Shown: piece after piece, positions 34,103 to 42,454 of the stretch
Layout of the letters: the number at the start of each line of letters is the position of its first letter
How positions within the stretch are numbered: the stretch's first letter is position 1
Source of the DNA: UBA7672 sp963738625
GTDB taxonomy: Bacteria; Pseudomonadota; Alphaproteobacteria; Caulobacterales; Hyphomonadaceae
Length of the DNA stretch: 64,000 nt
NCBI GenBank assembly: GCA_963738625.1
Contig: CAVTXH010000020.1
Location: 558,001 to 622,000, forward strand
Direction: 5' to 3'
The notes under the pieces: generated by a model
Databases searched by the model: none
Seen by the model: the letters and a program-made list of their open reading frames with translations, nothing else
What the model was told of the DNA's origin: nothing
Made by a program: the position numbers and the translations under genes

Positions 34103-35014
34103 CTAGAGCGCATGATCCACAGGCAAAACCGGCGCTTCCCGTATCAGCACGATGCTGATCCGCCGGTTGGCGGGCTGGTCGGGATCGTCCGGATAGAGCG
34201 GCTCGGACGCCGCCTTGCCGGTCACCTGGGAGATGCGGTCGTTGTCGACGCCCTGCGCAGCGAGGATGCGGCGGGCGGCAAGGGCGCGGTCGGAGGAAAG
34301 GTCCCAGTTGGTGTACCCCGAGCGCGGCGGCGGGGAGGTATCGGTATGGCCGGAAATGCTGATGCGGTTCGGCAGCTGCTCGATCACCTTGGCGACAGTT
34401 TCAAGGAGGCGCTGGGTGCGCGGCAGCGGATCGGCGGACGATCCGTTGAACATGGCGCGGCCTTCCTGGTCGACCAGCTGGATGCGCAGGCCTTCCGGCG
34501 TTTGATCCATGATGAGGTTCTTCGACAGCTCGGCGAAGTCTGGCATGTCCTGCAGCGCCTGGCGGAGCGAGGCCTCGGCGCTGGCGAACTCGGCGCCCTC
34601 GCGATTGGCTATCGCGATCGCGACAGCCTGCGCCGATGCTTCGCCCGCGCCGCTCTGGCCCGAACCATCGCCGCCGCCGCGCGAGTTGCGCTGGCGCGCC
34701 TCGGCCTGCTGGTTCTGGATGTTGGGACGGTTGGATCCCGACGCGCGGGCGCCGTCTTCCTGGAAGGCGGTGCCGCCGAGAAGGCCGTCGGAACCCTGCG
34801 TCGAGCGGGAGACGCTGGCGGGTGCGAAATAGTCGGCGATGCCGCGTTTTTGTTCCGGGGAGGTGGTGTTGATCAGCCACATCAGCAGGAAGAACGCCAT
34901 CATCGCGGTCACGAAGTCCGCATAGGCCACTTTCCAGGCGCCGCCATGGTGGCCGCCGCCTATGACCTTCTTTACTTTCTTGATGACGATGGGGCGGTTA
35001 CTGTTGGCGCTCAT
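34103..35014 (-). CDS. motB: flagellar motor stator protein MotB
   Basis: A 303-residue protein. The single transmembrane helix VAYADFVTAMMAFFLLMWLI carries the essential proton-channel Asp. A plug-like and low-complexity linker (about 60-130, Gly/Ser/Gln-rich) follows. Then comes an OmpA-like peptidoglycan domain with ISISGHTDTSPP, WDLSSDRALAARRIL and NRRISIVL. No motA lies nearby; in many alphaproteobacteria motB is unlinked. ATG 35014 is used because an upstream ATG adds an unconserved extension. Confidence 0.9.
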   Translation of the reverse strand: MSANSNRPIVIKKVKKVIGGGHHGGAWKVAYADFVTAMMAFFLLMWLINTTSPEQKRGIADYFAPASVSRSTQGSDGLLGGTAFQEDGARASGSNRPNIQNQQAEARQRNSRGGGDGSGQSGAGEASAQAVAIAIANREGAEFASAEASLRQALQDMPDFAELSKNLIMDQTPEGLRIQLVDQEGRAMFNGSSADPLPRTQRLLETVAKVIEQLPNRISISGHTDTSPPPRSGYTNWDLSSDRALAARRILAAQGVDNDRISQVTGKAASEPLYPDDPDQPANRRISIVLIREAPVLPVDHAL

Positions 35015-35104
35015 GCCGGCTGTCGATCTGTGCTTTAACTTCAACTTCTAGGCAGGATACGGTTAAGGCGGAGTGCATGATTTGATGAATTGGCGGCAGC
35101 GTTA

Positions 35105-35623
35105 ATGAGTGGAAACGCCGACAACGACGCGTTCGATGCGAAGGCTTACCGACGGGCGCTGGGAGGCTTTGGCACGGGCGTGGCGCTCATCGCAGCCGAC
35201 GACGCCCAGGGCCGGTCGCACGGTATGATCATCAATTCGTTGACGTCGGTGTCGCTGCATCCGCCGATCGTGCTGTGGTGCCTCGCCAACACCAGCAACG
35301 CCTTTGCGGTGTTCACCGACTGCACGGCGTTTTCCGTGAACATCCTGCGCTCGGAGGACGAGGCGGTGGCCCAGCAGTTCTCGCGCAAGGGCGACAGGAT
35401 ACTGCCGCCCGACCAAATCTGCCGGATGGAGACGGGCGCGCCGGTGCTGGGCGCGGCATTGGCCAGCCTCGACTGCCGCATGCGGCTGCGCCAGCCTATG
35501 GGCGACCACGAGGTGATCTACGGCGATGTCGTCGCCTACCGCGCCGAACATGGCGTCGATGCGCTGGGTTTCTTTCGCGGCCAGTATGTGACGCTGAAAT
35601 CGGGCGAACCAGGCGGTTCGTGA
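35105..35623 (+). CDS. flavin reductase-like FMN-binding protein
   Basis: A 172-residue protein of the flavin reductase family: GGFGTGVALIAADDAQGRSHGM, NSLTSVSLHPPIVLWCL and a C-terminal VIYGDVVAYR plus FFRGQYVTL. It reduces free FMN with NAD(P)H, normally for a partner monooxygenase. ATG 35105 is preferred over the TTG at 35090. It is divergent from motB. No partner oxygenase is adjacent. Confidence 0.85.
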   Translation: MSGNADNDAFDAKAYRRALGGFGTGVALIAADDAQGRSHGMIINSLTSVSLHPPIVLWCLANTSNAFAVFTDCTAFSVNILRSEDEAVAQQFSRKGDRILPPDQICRMETGAPVLGAALASLDCRMRLRQPMGDHEVIYGDVVAYRAEHGVDALGFFRGQYVTLKSGEPGGS

Positions 35624-35718
35624 AGCTTGCTTCCGGTCCGGCCTCGCCTGCCTGATCTATCCGCGGAGCGCCGCAGACGCTAAATGAGCCGCAGGCGAAT
35701 CTTGCTTGGGTTGAGGTC

Positions 35719-36582
35719 ATGGCGAAGTGTGCGTTTCTCGGACTGGGCGTGATGGGCGGGCCGATGGCCCGGCATCTTTCCGCCAAGGGCCATGACGTTT
35801 CGGTGTGGAACCGCTCGCCGGAAAAGATCGCTGCGTGGACGGACAAGGGCGGCAAGGGAACGGCGAAATTCCTGCCCGGCGTCGCGGAAGGCGCGGACTT
35901 CGTTTTCATGTGCCTCGGTGATGACCCGGATGTCGCCGATGTGTTCGGCAAAATCGAGGGGGCGCTGAAGCCCGGGCAGATCGTCGTGGATCACACCACG
36001 GCCTCGGCAGGGTTGGCGCGCGATCTCGCCAAGCGCGCCGGCGCGAAAGGCGCGGCCTTCCTCGATGCGCCAGTGTCGGGCGGGCAGGTAGGCGCGGAGA
36101 ATGGGCAGTTGACCGTGATGGCCGGCGGCGATGCTGCGGCGTTCGCCAAGGCCGAGCCGGTGATGCGCGCCTACTCCAAGCAGATCACGCTGATCGGCGA
36201 GAGCGGAGCGGGGCAGCTCGCCAAATCCGTGAACCAGATCTGCATCGCGGGGATCGTGCAGGGGCTGGCGGAGGGCCTGCATTTCGCGCGCGCCAACGGG
36301 CTCGACGAGGCGAAGGTGATCGAGGCGATCTCCAAGGGCGCTGCGCAAAGCTGGCAGATGGAGAATCGCTGGAAGACGATGGTGGAGGGCAAGTTCGACT
36401 ACGGCTTCGCCGTCGACTGGATGCGCAAGGACCTGCGCATCGCGCTCGATGCGGCGCGCCAGGCCGGCGCCTCGACGCCCCTGACGGCGCTGGTCGACCA
36501 GTTCTACGCCGACGTGCAGGCCGAGGGGCATGGGCGGTGGGACACGTCCAGCCTGATCTCGCGGCTCAACCGGAAGCGCTGA
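35719..36582 (+). CDS. 3-hydroxyisobutyrate dehydrogenase-type oxidoreductase
   Basis: A 287-residue beta-hydroxyacid dehydrogenase. The Rossmann motif FLGLGVMGGPMARHL is at the N-terminus. Substrate block DAPVSGGQVGAENG and catalytic Lys region GAGQLAKSVNQICIAG (Lys near 172) are intact. The helical C-domain has VDWMRKDLRIALDAARQAG. It uses NAD(P) on a 3-hydroxyacid; specificity cannot be set from sequence. It is followed 4 bases later by arfB. Confidence 0.9.
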   Translation: MAKCAFLGLGVMGGPMARHLSAKGHDVSVWNRSPEKIAAWTDKGGKGTAKFLPGVAEGADFVFMCLGDDPDVADVFGKIEGALKPGQIVVDHTTASAGLARDLAKRAGAKGAAFLDAPVSGGQVGAENGQLTVMAGGDAAAFAKAEPVMRAYSKQITLIGESGAGQLAKSVNQICIAGIVQGLAEGLHFARANGLDEAKVIEAISKGAAQSWQMENRWKTMVEGKFDYGFAVDWMRKDLRIALDAARQAGASTPLTALVDQFYADVQAEGHGRWDTSSLISRLNRKR

Positions 36583-36586
36583 GCCG

Positions 36587-36997
36587 ATGGCCGTCTATCT
36601 CCACCAGTTCGAGCACGAGCTCGAGGAGAAGTTCGTGACCGCCGGGGGGCCGGGCGGTCAGAACGTTAACAAGGTGGCGAGCGCGGTGCAGCTGCGCTTC
36701 AACGTCAAGACATCGCATGCCTTCAACGACGAGCAGAAATGGATGATCCGCCGAGCGCTGGCGACGCGGATCAATGACGAGGGCGAGCTGGTGCTGTTCG
36801 TGCAGACGCACCGCAGCCAGGCGCGCAATCGCGAAGAGGCGCGCGAGCGGCTGGTCGAGCTGCTTGAAAAGGCGCTGGTGAAGCCAAAAAAGCGCGTGAA
36901 GACCAGGCCGAGCCGGGCGCAGAAGGAAAGGCGTCTGGAGGGCAAGTCCAAGCGGTCCGAAACTAAGAAGAACCGCAGGCGCATCGATAGCGACTGA
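36587..36997 (+). CDS. arfB: alternative ribosome-rescue factor ArfB
   Basis: A 136-residue protein with the release-factor GGQ loop TAGGPGGQNVNK (about 18-29) and a lysine/arginine-rich C-terminal tail (KPKKRVKTRPSRAQKERR) that enters the mRNA channel. It has no codon-recognition domain, which separates ArfB from RF1/RF2. It hydrolyses peptidyl-tRNA on stalled ribosomes. A hairpin with 9-bp stem (37000-37008 with 37017-37025) follows but has no T-run. Confidence 0.93.
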   Translation: MAVYLHQFEHELEEKFVTAGGPGGQNVNKVASAVQLRFNVKTSHAFNDEQKWMIRRALATRINDEGELVLFVQTHRSQARNREEARERLVELLEKALVKPKKRVKTRPSRAQKERRLEGKSKRSETKKNRRRIDSD

Positions 36998-37197
36998 CGG
37001 CCGCTCGCTGGCCATGGCGAGCGGCGGCGGACCGGTATCTCGACCAGTTCGGATTCATGCAGGTGAGGGTAAACGCGGCGTTCAGCAAGCTTTCTAGAGT
37101 GTGACGCTGAACGGGAAATTCACTGTGCCGGGGAGCGTATATCTTAAGTCGGCTCTCCTAGTCTGGCGCGTGGAGTATAGCCAGTATTGGGTGCGCC

Positions 37198-38835
37198 ATG
37201 CGCCGTCTTTTCGGGCGAACAGGTTCGGCCGTCGCTCATGGATTGAGCGGCCAGGTCCGCCGCGACCTGCTGGTGCTCGCGGGATTCCTTGCCGCCGGAT
37301 ACATATTGGCGGTGCAGCTCCATGTGTTCGCGCGGCTGCAAGGCCTGACTGAGCAATACGCCGATCTGCCGCTGAGCGAGGCGTTCGGAGCGTTGTTCCT
37401 CGCCGGGCTCGGGCTGACGCTCTATGGCTTCACGCGTTCGGGCCAGACTGTGAAGGAGCTCGGCCGCCGGCTGGAAGCGGAAGACCGCGCCGCCCGCCTT
37501 GCCATGCACGACCAGCTTACCGGCCTGCCCAACCGCCGCCACCTGAAAGGCGTGCTGAACTGGCATCTTGGCCAGAGCCGTGATGCGGGCGAGCTGGCCG
37601 TGATTGCGGTCAATCTCGACGGCTTCCGGCCGGTGAACGACCTGTACGGCCGTGGCGTTGCGGACGAACTGCTGGCCAGCGTCGGGCAGCTCCTCAACAT
37701 GCGCGCAGGCGTCGACGGGTTCGTTGCGCGGGTCGAGAGCGACGCGTTCATCGTTGTGCTGCAGAACCGGACCGAAGGGGAATTGATGGACTGGCTTTCG
37801 TCGCTGCTGACAGCGATCGAGGCGCCGTTCGTGCTGACGTCACAGGAAATCGCCGTCGGCGCCAGTATTGGCGTCGCCATGGCGCCGGCTGACGGCGATG
37901 ACGCCGAAACGCTGCTGCATCGCGCCGACCTGGCGTTGCGCAGGGCCAAGGAAAAGACGCGGGGTTACTTCGCCTTCTTCAAGGCGGGCATGGACGAGCG
38001 CGTGCACGCGCGCGCGCAGTTCGAGCACGACCTGTGGCTGGCCGTCAGCAATGATGAGATCGAGCCCTGGTTCCTGCCGGTAGCGCGGCTGAACGACAAC
38101 AAGGTGTGCGGCTACGAGATTGTGGCGCGCTGGCGGCATGCCGAGCGTGGCCTGATCGAGCCCGGCCAGTTCGTGCCTGTGGCCGAAGGCGCGGACCTGG
38201 TGGAAGAGTTGACGTTGAACGTGCTGCGCCGGGCCTGCCGCGAAGCGGCCGACTGGTGGGGGGCGCCGCACCTGTCGATCAACATCTCGCCGCTGATGCT
38301 GCAGGACGAATTCCTGCCGATCAAGATTCTCAAGATCCTGGACGAGACGGGCTTTGTTGCGGGACGGCTGGAGATCGAGCTGACCGAGACGGCGCTGGGT
38401 TCGGACTTCGAGGCGGCGCGGACAATCGTGGCGTCGCTGAAGAACCAGGGCATCAAGATCGTGCTGGACAATTTCGGCACGGGGCATTCTAGCCTTGGCC
38501 AGCTCTGGGCGCTGCCGTTCGACAAGCTGAAGATCGATCGGATATTCATCGAAGCGATGATTCAGAGCCGGGAAGCGGGTGTGATGGTTCGGACCATCGC
38601 GGCGCTGGCGAAGAACCTCAATATCGGCGTGGTCGCCGAGGGCGTTGAGACGGCGGAGCATGCGGCTGCGCTGATCGACCTCGGCTGCGAGACCGGGCAG
38701 GGCGATCTTTATGGCGTTGCGCTTGAAGGCAAATACGCTGCACCGGTGCGCGGGCACAAGCTCATGATCGAAGCGCAGAAGCCCGCGCCGCGGAACGACG
38801 AAACCACCGAAAAAGCAATGGAAAAAGCCGGCTAG
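37198..38835 (+). CDS. degenerate GGDEF-EAL membrane protein
   Basis: A 545-residue protein with two N-terminal transmembrane helices (about 23-41 and 62-80), then GGDEF and EAL domains. GGDEF begins AMHDQLTGLPNRRHL, but the catalytic loop reads RVESDAF (about 177-183) instead of RxGGDEF. The EAL motif reads EIV (about 306), and the DDFGTG metal motif reads DNFGTG. Other EAL residues (ELTET, KIDRIFI, EGVET) remain. It is therefore probably catalytically inactive and may bind c-di-GMP as a sensor. An effector role in polysaccharide or motility control is inference. Confidence 0.9.
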   Translation: MRRLFGRTGSAVAHGLSGQVRRDLLVLAGFLAAGYILAVQLHVFARLQGLTEQYADLPLSEAFGALFLAGLGLTLYGFTRSGQTVKELGRRLEAEDRAARLAMHDQLTGLPNRRHLKGVLNWHLGQSRDAGELAVIAVNLDGFRPVNDLYGRGVADELLASVGQLLNMRAGVDGFVARVESDAFIVVLQNRTEGELMDWLSSLLTAIEAPFVLTSQEIAVGASIGVAMAPADGDDAETLLHRADLALRRAKEKTRGYFAFFKAGMDERVHARAQFEHDLWLAVSNDEIEPWFLPVARLNDNKVCGYEIVARWRHAERGLIEPGQFVPVAEGADLVEELTLNVLRRACREAADWWGAPHLSINISPLMLQDEFLPIKILKILDETGFVAGRLEIELTETALGSDFEAARTIVASLKNQGIKIVLDNFGTGHSSLGQLWALPFDKLKIDRIFIEAMIQSREAGVMVRTIAALAKNLNIGVVAEGVETAEHAAALIDLGCETGQGDLYGVALEGKYAAPVRGHKLMIEAQKPAPRNDETTEKAMEKAG

Positions 38836-38981
38836 TTTCCGCCGGCGGACGTCTGGGTCAGCACCGCGCGCAGCTGGCGTGCGAGATCGTCGGGCGCGAG
38901 CAGCTTCGGCAGGAAGTTGTTCCCCGGATCAAGCACGCTGTTGTGGACGACGGCGCCCTGCACATCAGCGTCTGCGCGCGC
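38832..38981 (-). pseudogene. remnant of a receiver/histidine-kinase C-terminus
   Basis: On the minus strand an open frame ends with TAG (38834-38832) and translates as HNSVLDPGNNFLPKLLAP followed by DDLARQLRAVLTQTSAGGN. This is the last helix-strand region of a receiver domain as found at the end of hybrid histidine kinases (canonical form ...LxPGxxFLxKPFxPxxLxxxVRxxL). The conserved Lys-Pro-Phe is changed to Lys-Leu-Leu. Nothing of the kinase lies upstream, where the oxygenase gene ends. Confidence 0.6.
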
Positions 38982-39938
38982 CTACATTCGCAGGCCGATT
39001 TCCTTGAGGCGGATTTCGAGGAAGTCCTGTGCGTTTAACGGTTCCGGGTAGCGGTTGGGGCGCTCAGGCGTGATGCAGCCGGGCAAGGTCTTGATCTCGT
39101 AGTCTGGATTGAAATGCAGGAAGAAAGGGGTCGAATACCGCGGGAAACGCGAACGCTCCGGCTTCGGATTGACGACCCGGTGGGTGGTGGACGGCAGGAC
39201 ATCGTTGGTCAGGCGCTGCAGCATGTCGCCGACATTGATCACCAGCGATCCAGGCGGCGGGTTGACGCCAAGCCATGTGCCGTTGCGGTGGAGGACTTCC
39301 AGGCCGCCTTCTTCGGCCCCCAGAAGGAGCGTGATGACGTTGATGTCTTCGTGCGCGCCGGCGCGGACAGAGCCTTCCGGCGGAGGTTCAATCTGCGGCG
39401 GATAGTGCAGCAGACGGAGGATCGAGTTGCCGTCCTGCACCGTGCCGTCGAAGAAGCGGGGTTCAAGTTTCAAGTGCATGGCGATGGCGGAGAGGATTTC
39501 GAGGCCGAACTCGTCCAGCGCCTTGAACATGGCGTTGGTCGCTTCCTTCCAGCCAGGCACTTCGGCGACGTAGAGGTTCTCGCCCATGATGCTGGAGAAT
39601 CTGTGGCCCTTCGGCAGTTCGCGCGCGACGTGCCAGAACTCCTTGAGGTCCTTCGCCTTGGCGCCTTTGGCGACTTCGGTCGCGAAGGGCGTGTAGGCGC
39701 GCTGTCCGCCGCCGCCGGGGATGAAATACTTCCGCTTGGTCTCGTCGGGCAGGGCGAAGAACTTCTTGCCGGCCTCGACGCCGCGATCGATCACACCCTG
39801 GTCGATGGGGTGCTGGTTTATGACGGCGAAGCCCGTTTCGCGGAAGCTCGCGCCCAGTCTGGCGGCGAACGCTTTCGGATCCTGCTTCCACAGCGTGTAC
39901 GGGATCGGCTCGAAGAGGCTGGCTGTTGTGGCGGTCAT
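38982..39938 (-). CDS. isopenicillin-N-synthase-like 2OG-Fe(II) oxygenase
   Basis: A 318-residue non-heme iron dioxygenase. The N-terminal DIOX_N block is FAARLGASFRETGFAVINQH. The iron-binding facial triad is GAHEDINVITLLL (HxD) plus the distal TTHRVVNP His. The 2-oxoglutarate Arg lies in RYSTPFFLHFNP. It hydroxylates or desaturates a small molecule in the cytosol. The substrate is unknown. Divergent from a glutathione transferase gene with about 100 bases between. Confidence 0.88.
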   Translation of the reverse strand: MTATTASLFEPIPYTLWKQDPKAFAARLGASFRETGFAVINQHPIDQGVIDRGVEAGKKFFALPDETKRKYFIPGGGGQRAYTPFATEVAKGAKAKDLKEFWHVARELPKGHRFSSIMGENLYVAEVPGWKEATNAMFKALDEFGLEILSAIAMHLKLEPRFFDGTVQDGNSILRLLHYPPQIEPPPEGSVRAGAHEDINVITLLLGAEEGGLEVLHRNGTWLGVNPPPGSLVINVGDMLQRLTNDVLPSTTHRVVNPKPERSRFPRYSTPFFLHFNPDYEIKTLPGCITPERPNRYPEPLNAQDFLEIRLKEIGLRM

Positions 39939-40039
39939 CCTAGTCCCAGCTATTCCGAAAAGTGTTATCGCAGGGCAGTCTGGCGCCGGTCAGGCCGCCC
40001 CGCTACACCCCTAGTATATAGTGTAGGAAAGAGAAGCCC

Positions 40040-40777
40040 ATGGCCGACACGCCGCCGCCGATCGAGGTGCACTACTGGCCGACGCCCAACGGGCGGAAAA
40101 TCACCATAGCGCTTGAGGAAATGGGCCTGCCCTACGCCATCAAGCCGGTGAACATTGGCAAGGGCGAGCAGTTCACGCCGGAATTCCTGGCCATCAGCCC
40201 CAACAACCGGATGCCGGCGATCGTCGATCCGCAAGGTCCCGACGGCGAGCCGATCTCCGTCTTCGAAAGCAGCGCAATCCTTCAGTATCTGGCCCGCAAG
40301 ACCGGCAAGTTCGGCGGCGCGAACGCCCGCGAGCAGGTGGAGGTGGAAAGCTGGCTGGCATGGCAGGTGGCCAATCTCGGCCCGGTGATGGGCCATCACA
40401 ACCATTTCCGGAACTATGCGCCCAAGGTGGAGCTTGACCCTGAAAAGCTTAAGTATGCGCAGGATCGCTTCTTCAACGAAACAAACCGGCTTTTTGGCGT
40501 GCTGGAAGTCCGGCTGCGCGACCGCGAGTTCATCGCCGGGCCAGTGTCGATAGCGGATTTTGCGAGCTGGCCGTGGATCGCGGTCTACAAGAGCCAGGGT
40601 CAGAACCTCGAAGACTTCCCCGCGCTCAATCGCTGGTTCGGCCAGTGCCGCGTTCGCCCCGGCTTCGAGAAGGGGCGCAAGGTGGGCGAAGAGTTGCGCG
40701 CAACGCCGCTCAACGCCGACAGCAAGGAAGCCGAAGAGGCGCGGAAAATCCTGTTCGGACAGAAGGCGCGCACCTGA
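40040..40777 (+). CDS. glutathione S-transferase, nu-class-like
   Basis: A 245-residue protein. The thioredoxin-fold domain starts VHYWPTPNGRKITIALEEMG, followed by NNRMPAIVDP and FESSAILQYLARKTG. The C-domain has GPVSIADFASWPWIAVY. It is a paralogue of the transferase at 22.1-22.8 kb. Its stop codon overlaps the start of the next GNAT gene (TGATG), so the two are coupled. Confidence 0.88.
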   Translation: MADTPPPIEVHYWPTPNGRKITIALEEMGLPYAIKPVNIGKGEQFTPEFLAISPNNRMPAIVDPQGPDGEPISVFESSAILQYLARKTGKFGGANAREQVEVESWLAWQVANLGPVMGHHNHFRNYAPKVELDPEKLKYAQDRFFNETNRLFGVLEVRLRDREFIAGPVSIADFASWPWIAVYKSQGQNLEDFPALNRWFGQCRVRPGFEKGRKVGEELRATPLNADSKEAEEARKILFGQKART

Positions 40778-41256
40778 TGGCGCCCAAGCCCTTCGTGCTG
40801 CGGATGCGGCGCGAGTTGGGCAGGATGATCGAGCAGCCTGCTTGGCCTGAAGGCATGCACTGCCGCGCGCTCGGCAAGGACGACGCAAAGGCGGCGCACG
40901 CCGTGCTGTCCGCCGGTTTCTGGGAGGGCGGGGGCGGCGCGCCGATGTTCAAGCAATGGTGGTCGCGGCTGCGCAAAGATCCAGAGTTCGATCCAGCGCT
41001 GTTCTTTCTTGCGATCGATCGCGAAGGCGTTGCCGGCCTTGCGCAATGCTGGACCAGCGCCTTTGTGAAAGATCTCGCCGTGCATCCGCGCGCGCGGCGT
41101 CACGGGATCGGCCGCGCGCTGATGCTCACGGCGTTTCAGGCCTTCGCCGTGCGCGGCGCATTGCATGTGGAGTTGAAAGTGCGCGAAGAGAACCTGGACG
41201 CCCAGAGGCTCTACCACGATCTCGGCATGCGCATCGTCGGACGCGAGCCGGGTTGA
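40777..41256 (+). CDS. GNAT-family N-acetyltransferase
   Basis: A 159-residue acetyltransferase beginning at the ATG that overlaps the preceding stop. GNAT blocks are LFFLAIDREGVAGLAQCW, VKDLAVHPRARRHGIGRALML (acetyl-CoA loop RRHGIGRA) and AQRLYHDLGMRIVGRE. Substrate unknown; coupled to a glutathione transferase. Confidence 0.85.
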   Translation: MAPKPFVLRMRRELGRMIEQPAWPEGMHCRALGKDDAKAAHAVLSAGFWEGGGGAPMFKQWWSRLRKDPEFDPALFFLAIDREGVAGLAQCWTSAFVKDLAVHPRARRHGIGRALMLTAFQAFAVRGALHVELKVREENLDAQRLYHDLGMRIVGREPG

Positions 41257-41467
41257 GTGCGATTACTTGGAGAGATTTGATTCAGACCTCTGAATCCATG
41301 TAAACGCAAATAAATCTCGCTTTAGTACAAAAGACCTGCAGTATTAACTACGCTGCAAACCTTGTCCTGTTGAATGATCCCTGACGCCGCTGATGCGGCA
41401 GGTGGGTGGAAGACGCTGAAGCCCGAAGAGGCCAGGCGACACTTCTCGAAGTCAAAGGGATGCCAGA

Positions 41468-41740
41468 ATGGCGTACGCGGATATCCAACTTGAGGCGCCC
41501 GAAGCGCTGCTTACGAAAGACGCTTCGGCCGACGAGCTCTATCGCATCGGTCTCATCTATTCCGAAGGAATGGATGTCGCGGTCGATCTCGTGGCTGCGC
41601 ACAAATGGTTCAACCTCGCGGCGACGCGCGGTCACCGCGAAGGCAAGCTGTGCCGCCAGGAAATGGCCGACATGATGTCTGCTGAAGACGTGGTGAAGGC
41701 CCAGAAGGCCGCCCGCGAGTGGCTGAAGAAGGCCAACTAG
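41468..41740 (+). CDS. single Sel1-repeat small protein
   Basis: A 90-residue protein with one Sel1-like repeat: ADELYRIGLIYSEGMDVAVDLVAAHKWFNLAATRGH, whose GxxYxxG and A-HKWFNLAA-G parts match the repeat (shown as AAHKWFNLAATRGH). The C-terminus (AEDVVKAQKAAREWLKKAN) is a second partial repeat. No signal peptide. It probably mediates protein contacts. A GGGATG ribosome site precedes the ATG. Confidence 0.8.
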   Translation: MAYADIQLEAPEALLTKDASADELYRIGLIYSEGMDVAVDLVAAHKWFNLAATRGHREGKLCRQEMADMMSAEDVVKAQKAAREWLKKAN

Positions 41741-41749
41741 ACTTTTCTT

Positions 41750-42454
41750 CTACCGCAGCTCTGCGCCTGCGAAGACGATTGTCTTTTCCACCAGGACGTC
41801 GGTCGAGCTGATCAGCTCTGCTTCCACATCATCCTGCGTAAGAACAAGCGGCACTTCGGTGCAGCCCGCAATCAGCACGTCTGCACCCTGCGCCTCGAGC
41901 TTGCGCGCCAGGGTCGCCATTGACCGGCGGACCGTTTCGCCTGTGTCTCCCGCCTTGATGCGGTAAAGCACTTCCATGAAAGTGCGCTGCGAGTCCGGGT
42001 TGAGCAGCACGTGCTCGACCCCGGCGAGCTTCAGCTTTTTCTGATAAAGACTTGCGGCCAGGCAGGCGTCTCCCGCCAGCACCCCCGCGCGCGCCGGCCT
42101 TAGGTCGGCGACCGCAGCGACCGTTTCGTCGATCATGCTGATGAAGGGGACGGTGATCGCTTCGCGGATCTCGGCTTCGTAGGCGTGCGCCGTGTTGCAG
42201 GCCATCACGATGAAATCGGCTCCGGCGCCCTGCAATCCGCGCGCCGATGCGGCGATAGCAGAGGCGGGAGAAGGGCCTCCGCCTCCAGCGAAAACGTTGC
42301 GATCGGGGACTTTGGTGTTGTTGTCGATGATGACACGTAGATGATCTTGATCGCGCTGCGCCTTGGTTCTCTTGATAATTCTGTCGAAGAAGTCGAGTGT
42401 GGCCGCAGGCCCGAGGCCGCCGATGACGCCGACGGATTTCGTTGTCGCGCTCAT
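41750..42454 (-). CDS. aspartate/glutamate racemase-family protein
   Basis: A 234-residue protein of the Asp/Glu/hydantoin racemase family. The N-terminal VGVIGGLGPAATLDFFDRI is typical of aspartate racemases. The two catalytic Cys lie in VMACNTAHAY and AGCTEVPLVL. It is cofactor-independent. Its ATG overlaps the stop of the PLP-enzyme gene (4 bases), so both form one operon for D-amino-acid handling. Confidence 0.88.
   Translation of the reverse strand: MSATTKSVGVIGGLGPAATLDFFDRIIKRTKAQRDQDHLRVIIDNNTKVPDRNVFAGGGGPSPASAIAASARGLQGAGADFIVMACNTAHAYEAEIREAITVPFISMIDETVAAVADLRPARAGVLAGDACLAASLYQKKLKLAGVEHVLLNPDSQRTFMEVLYRIKAGDTGETVRRSMATLARKLEAQGADVLIAGCTEVPLVLTQDDVEAELISSTDVLVEKTIVFAGAELR

Noticed and set aside
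33209..35038. 609-codon open frame on the plus strand
   Set aside because: It is antisense to bpt and motB, both of which have complete family motifs.
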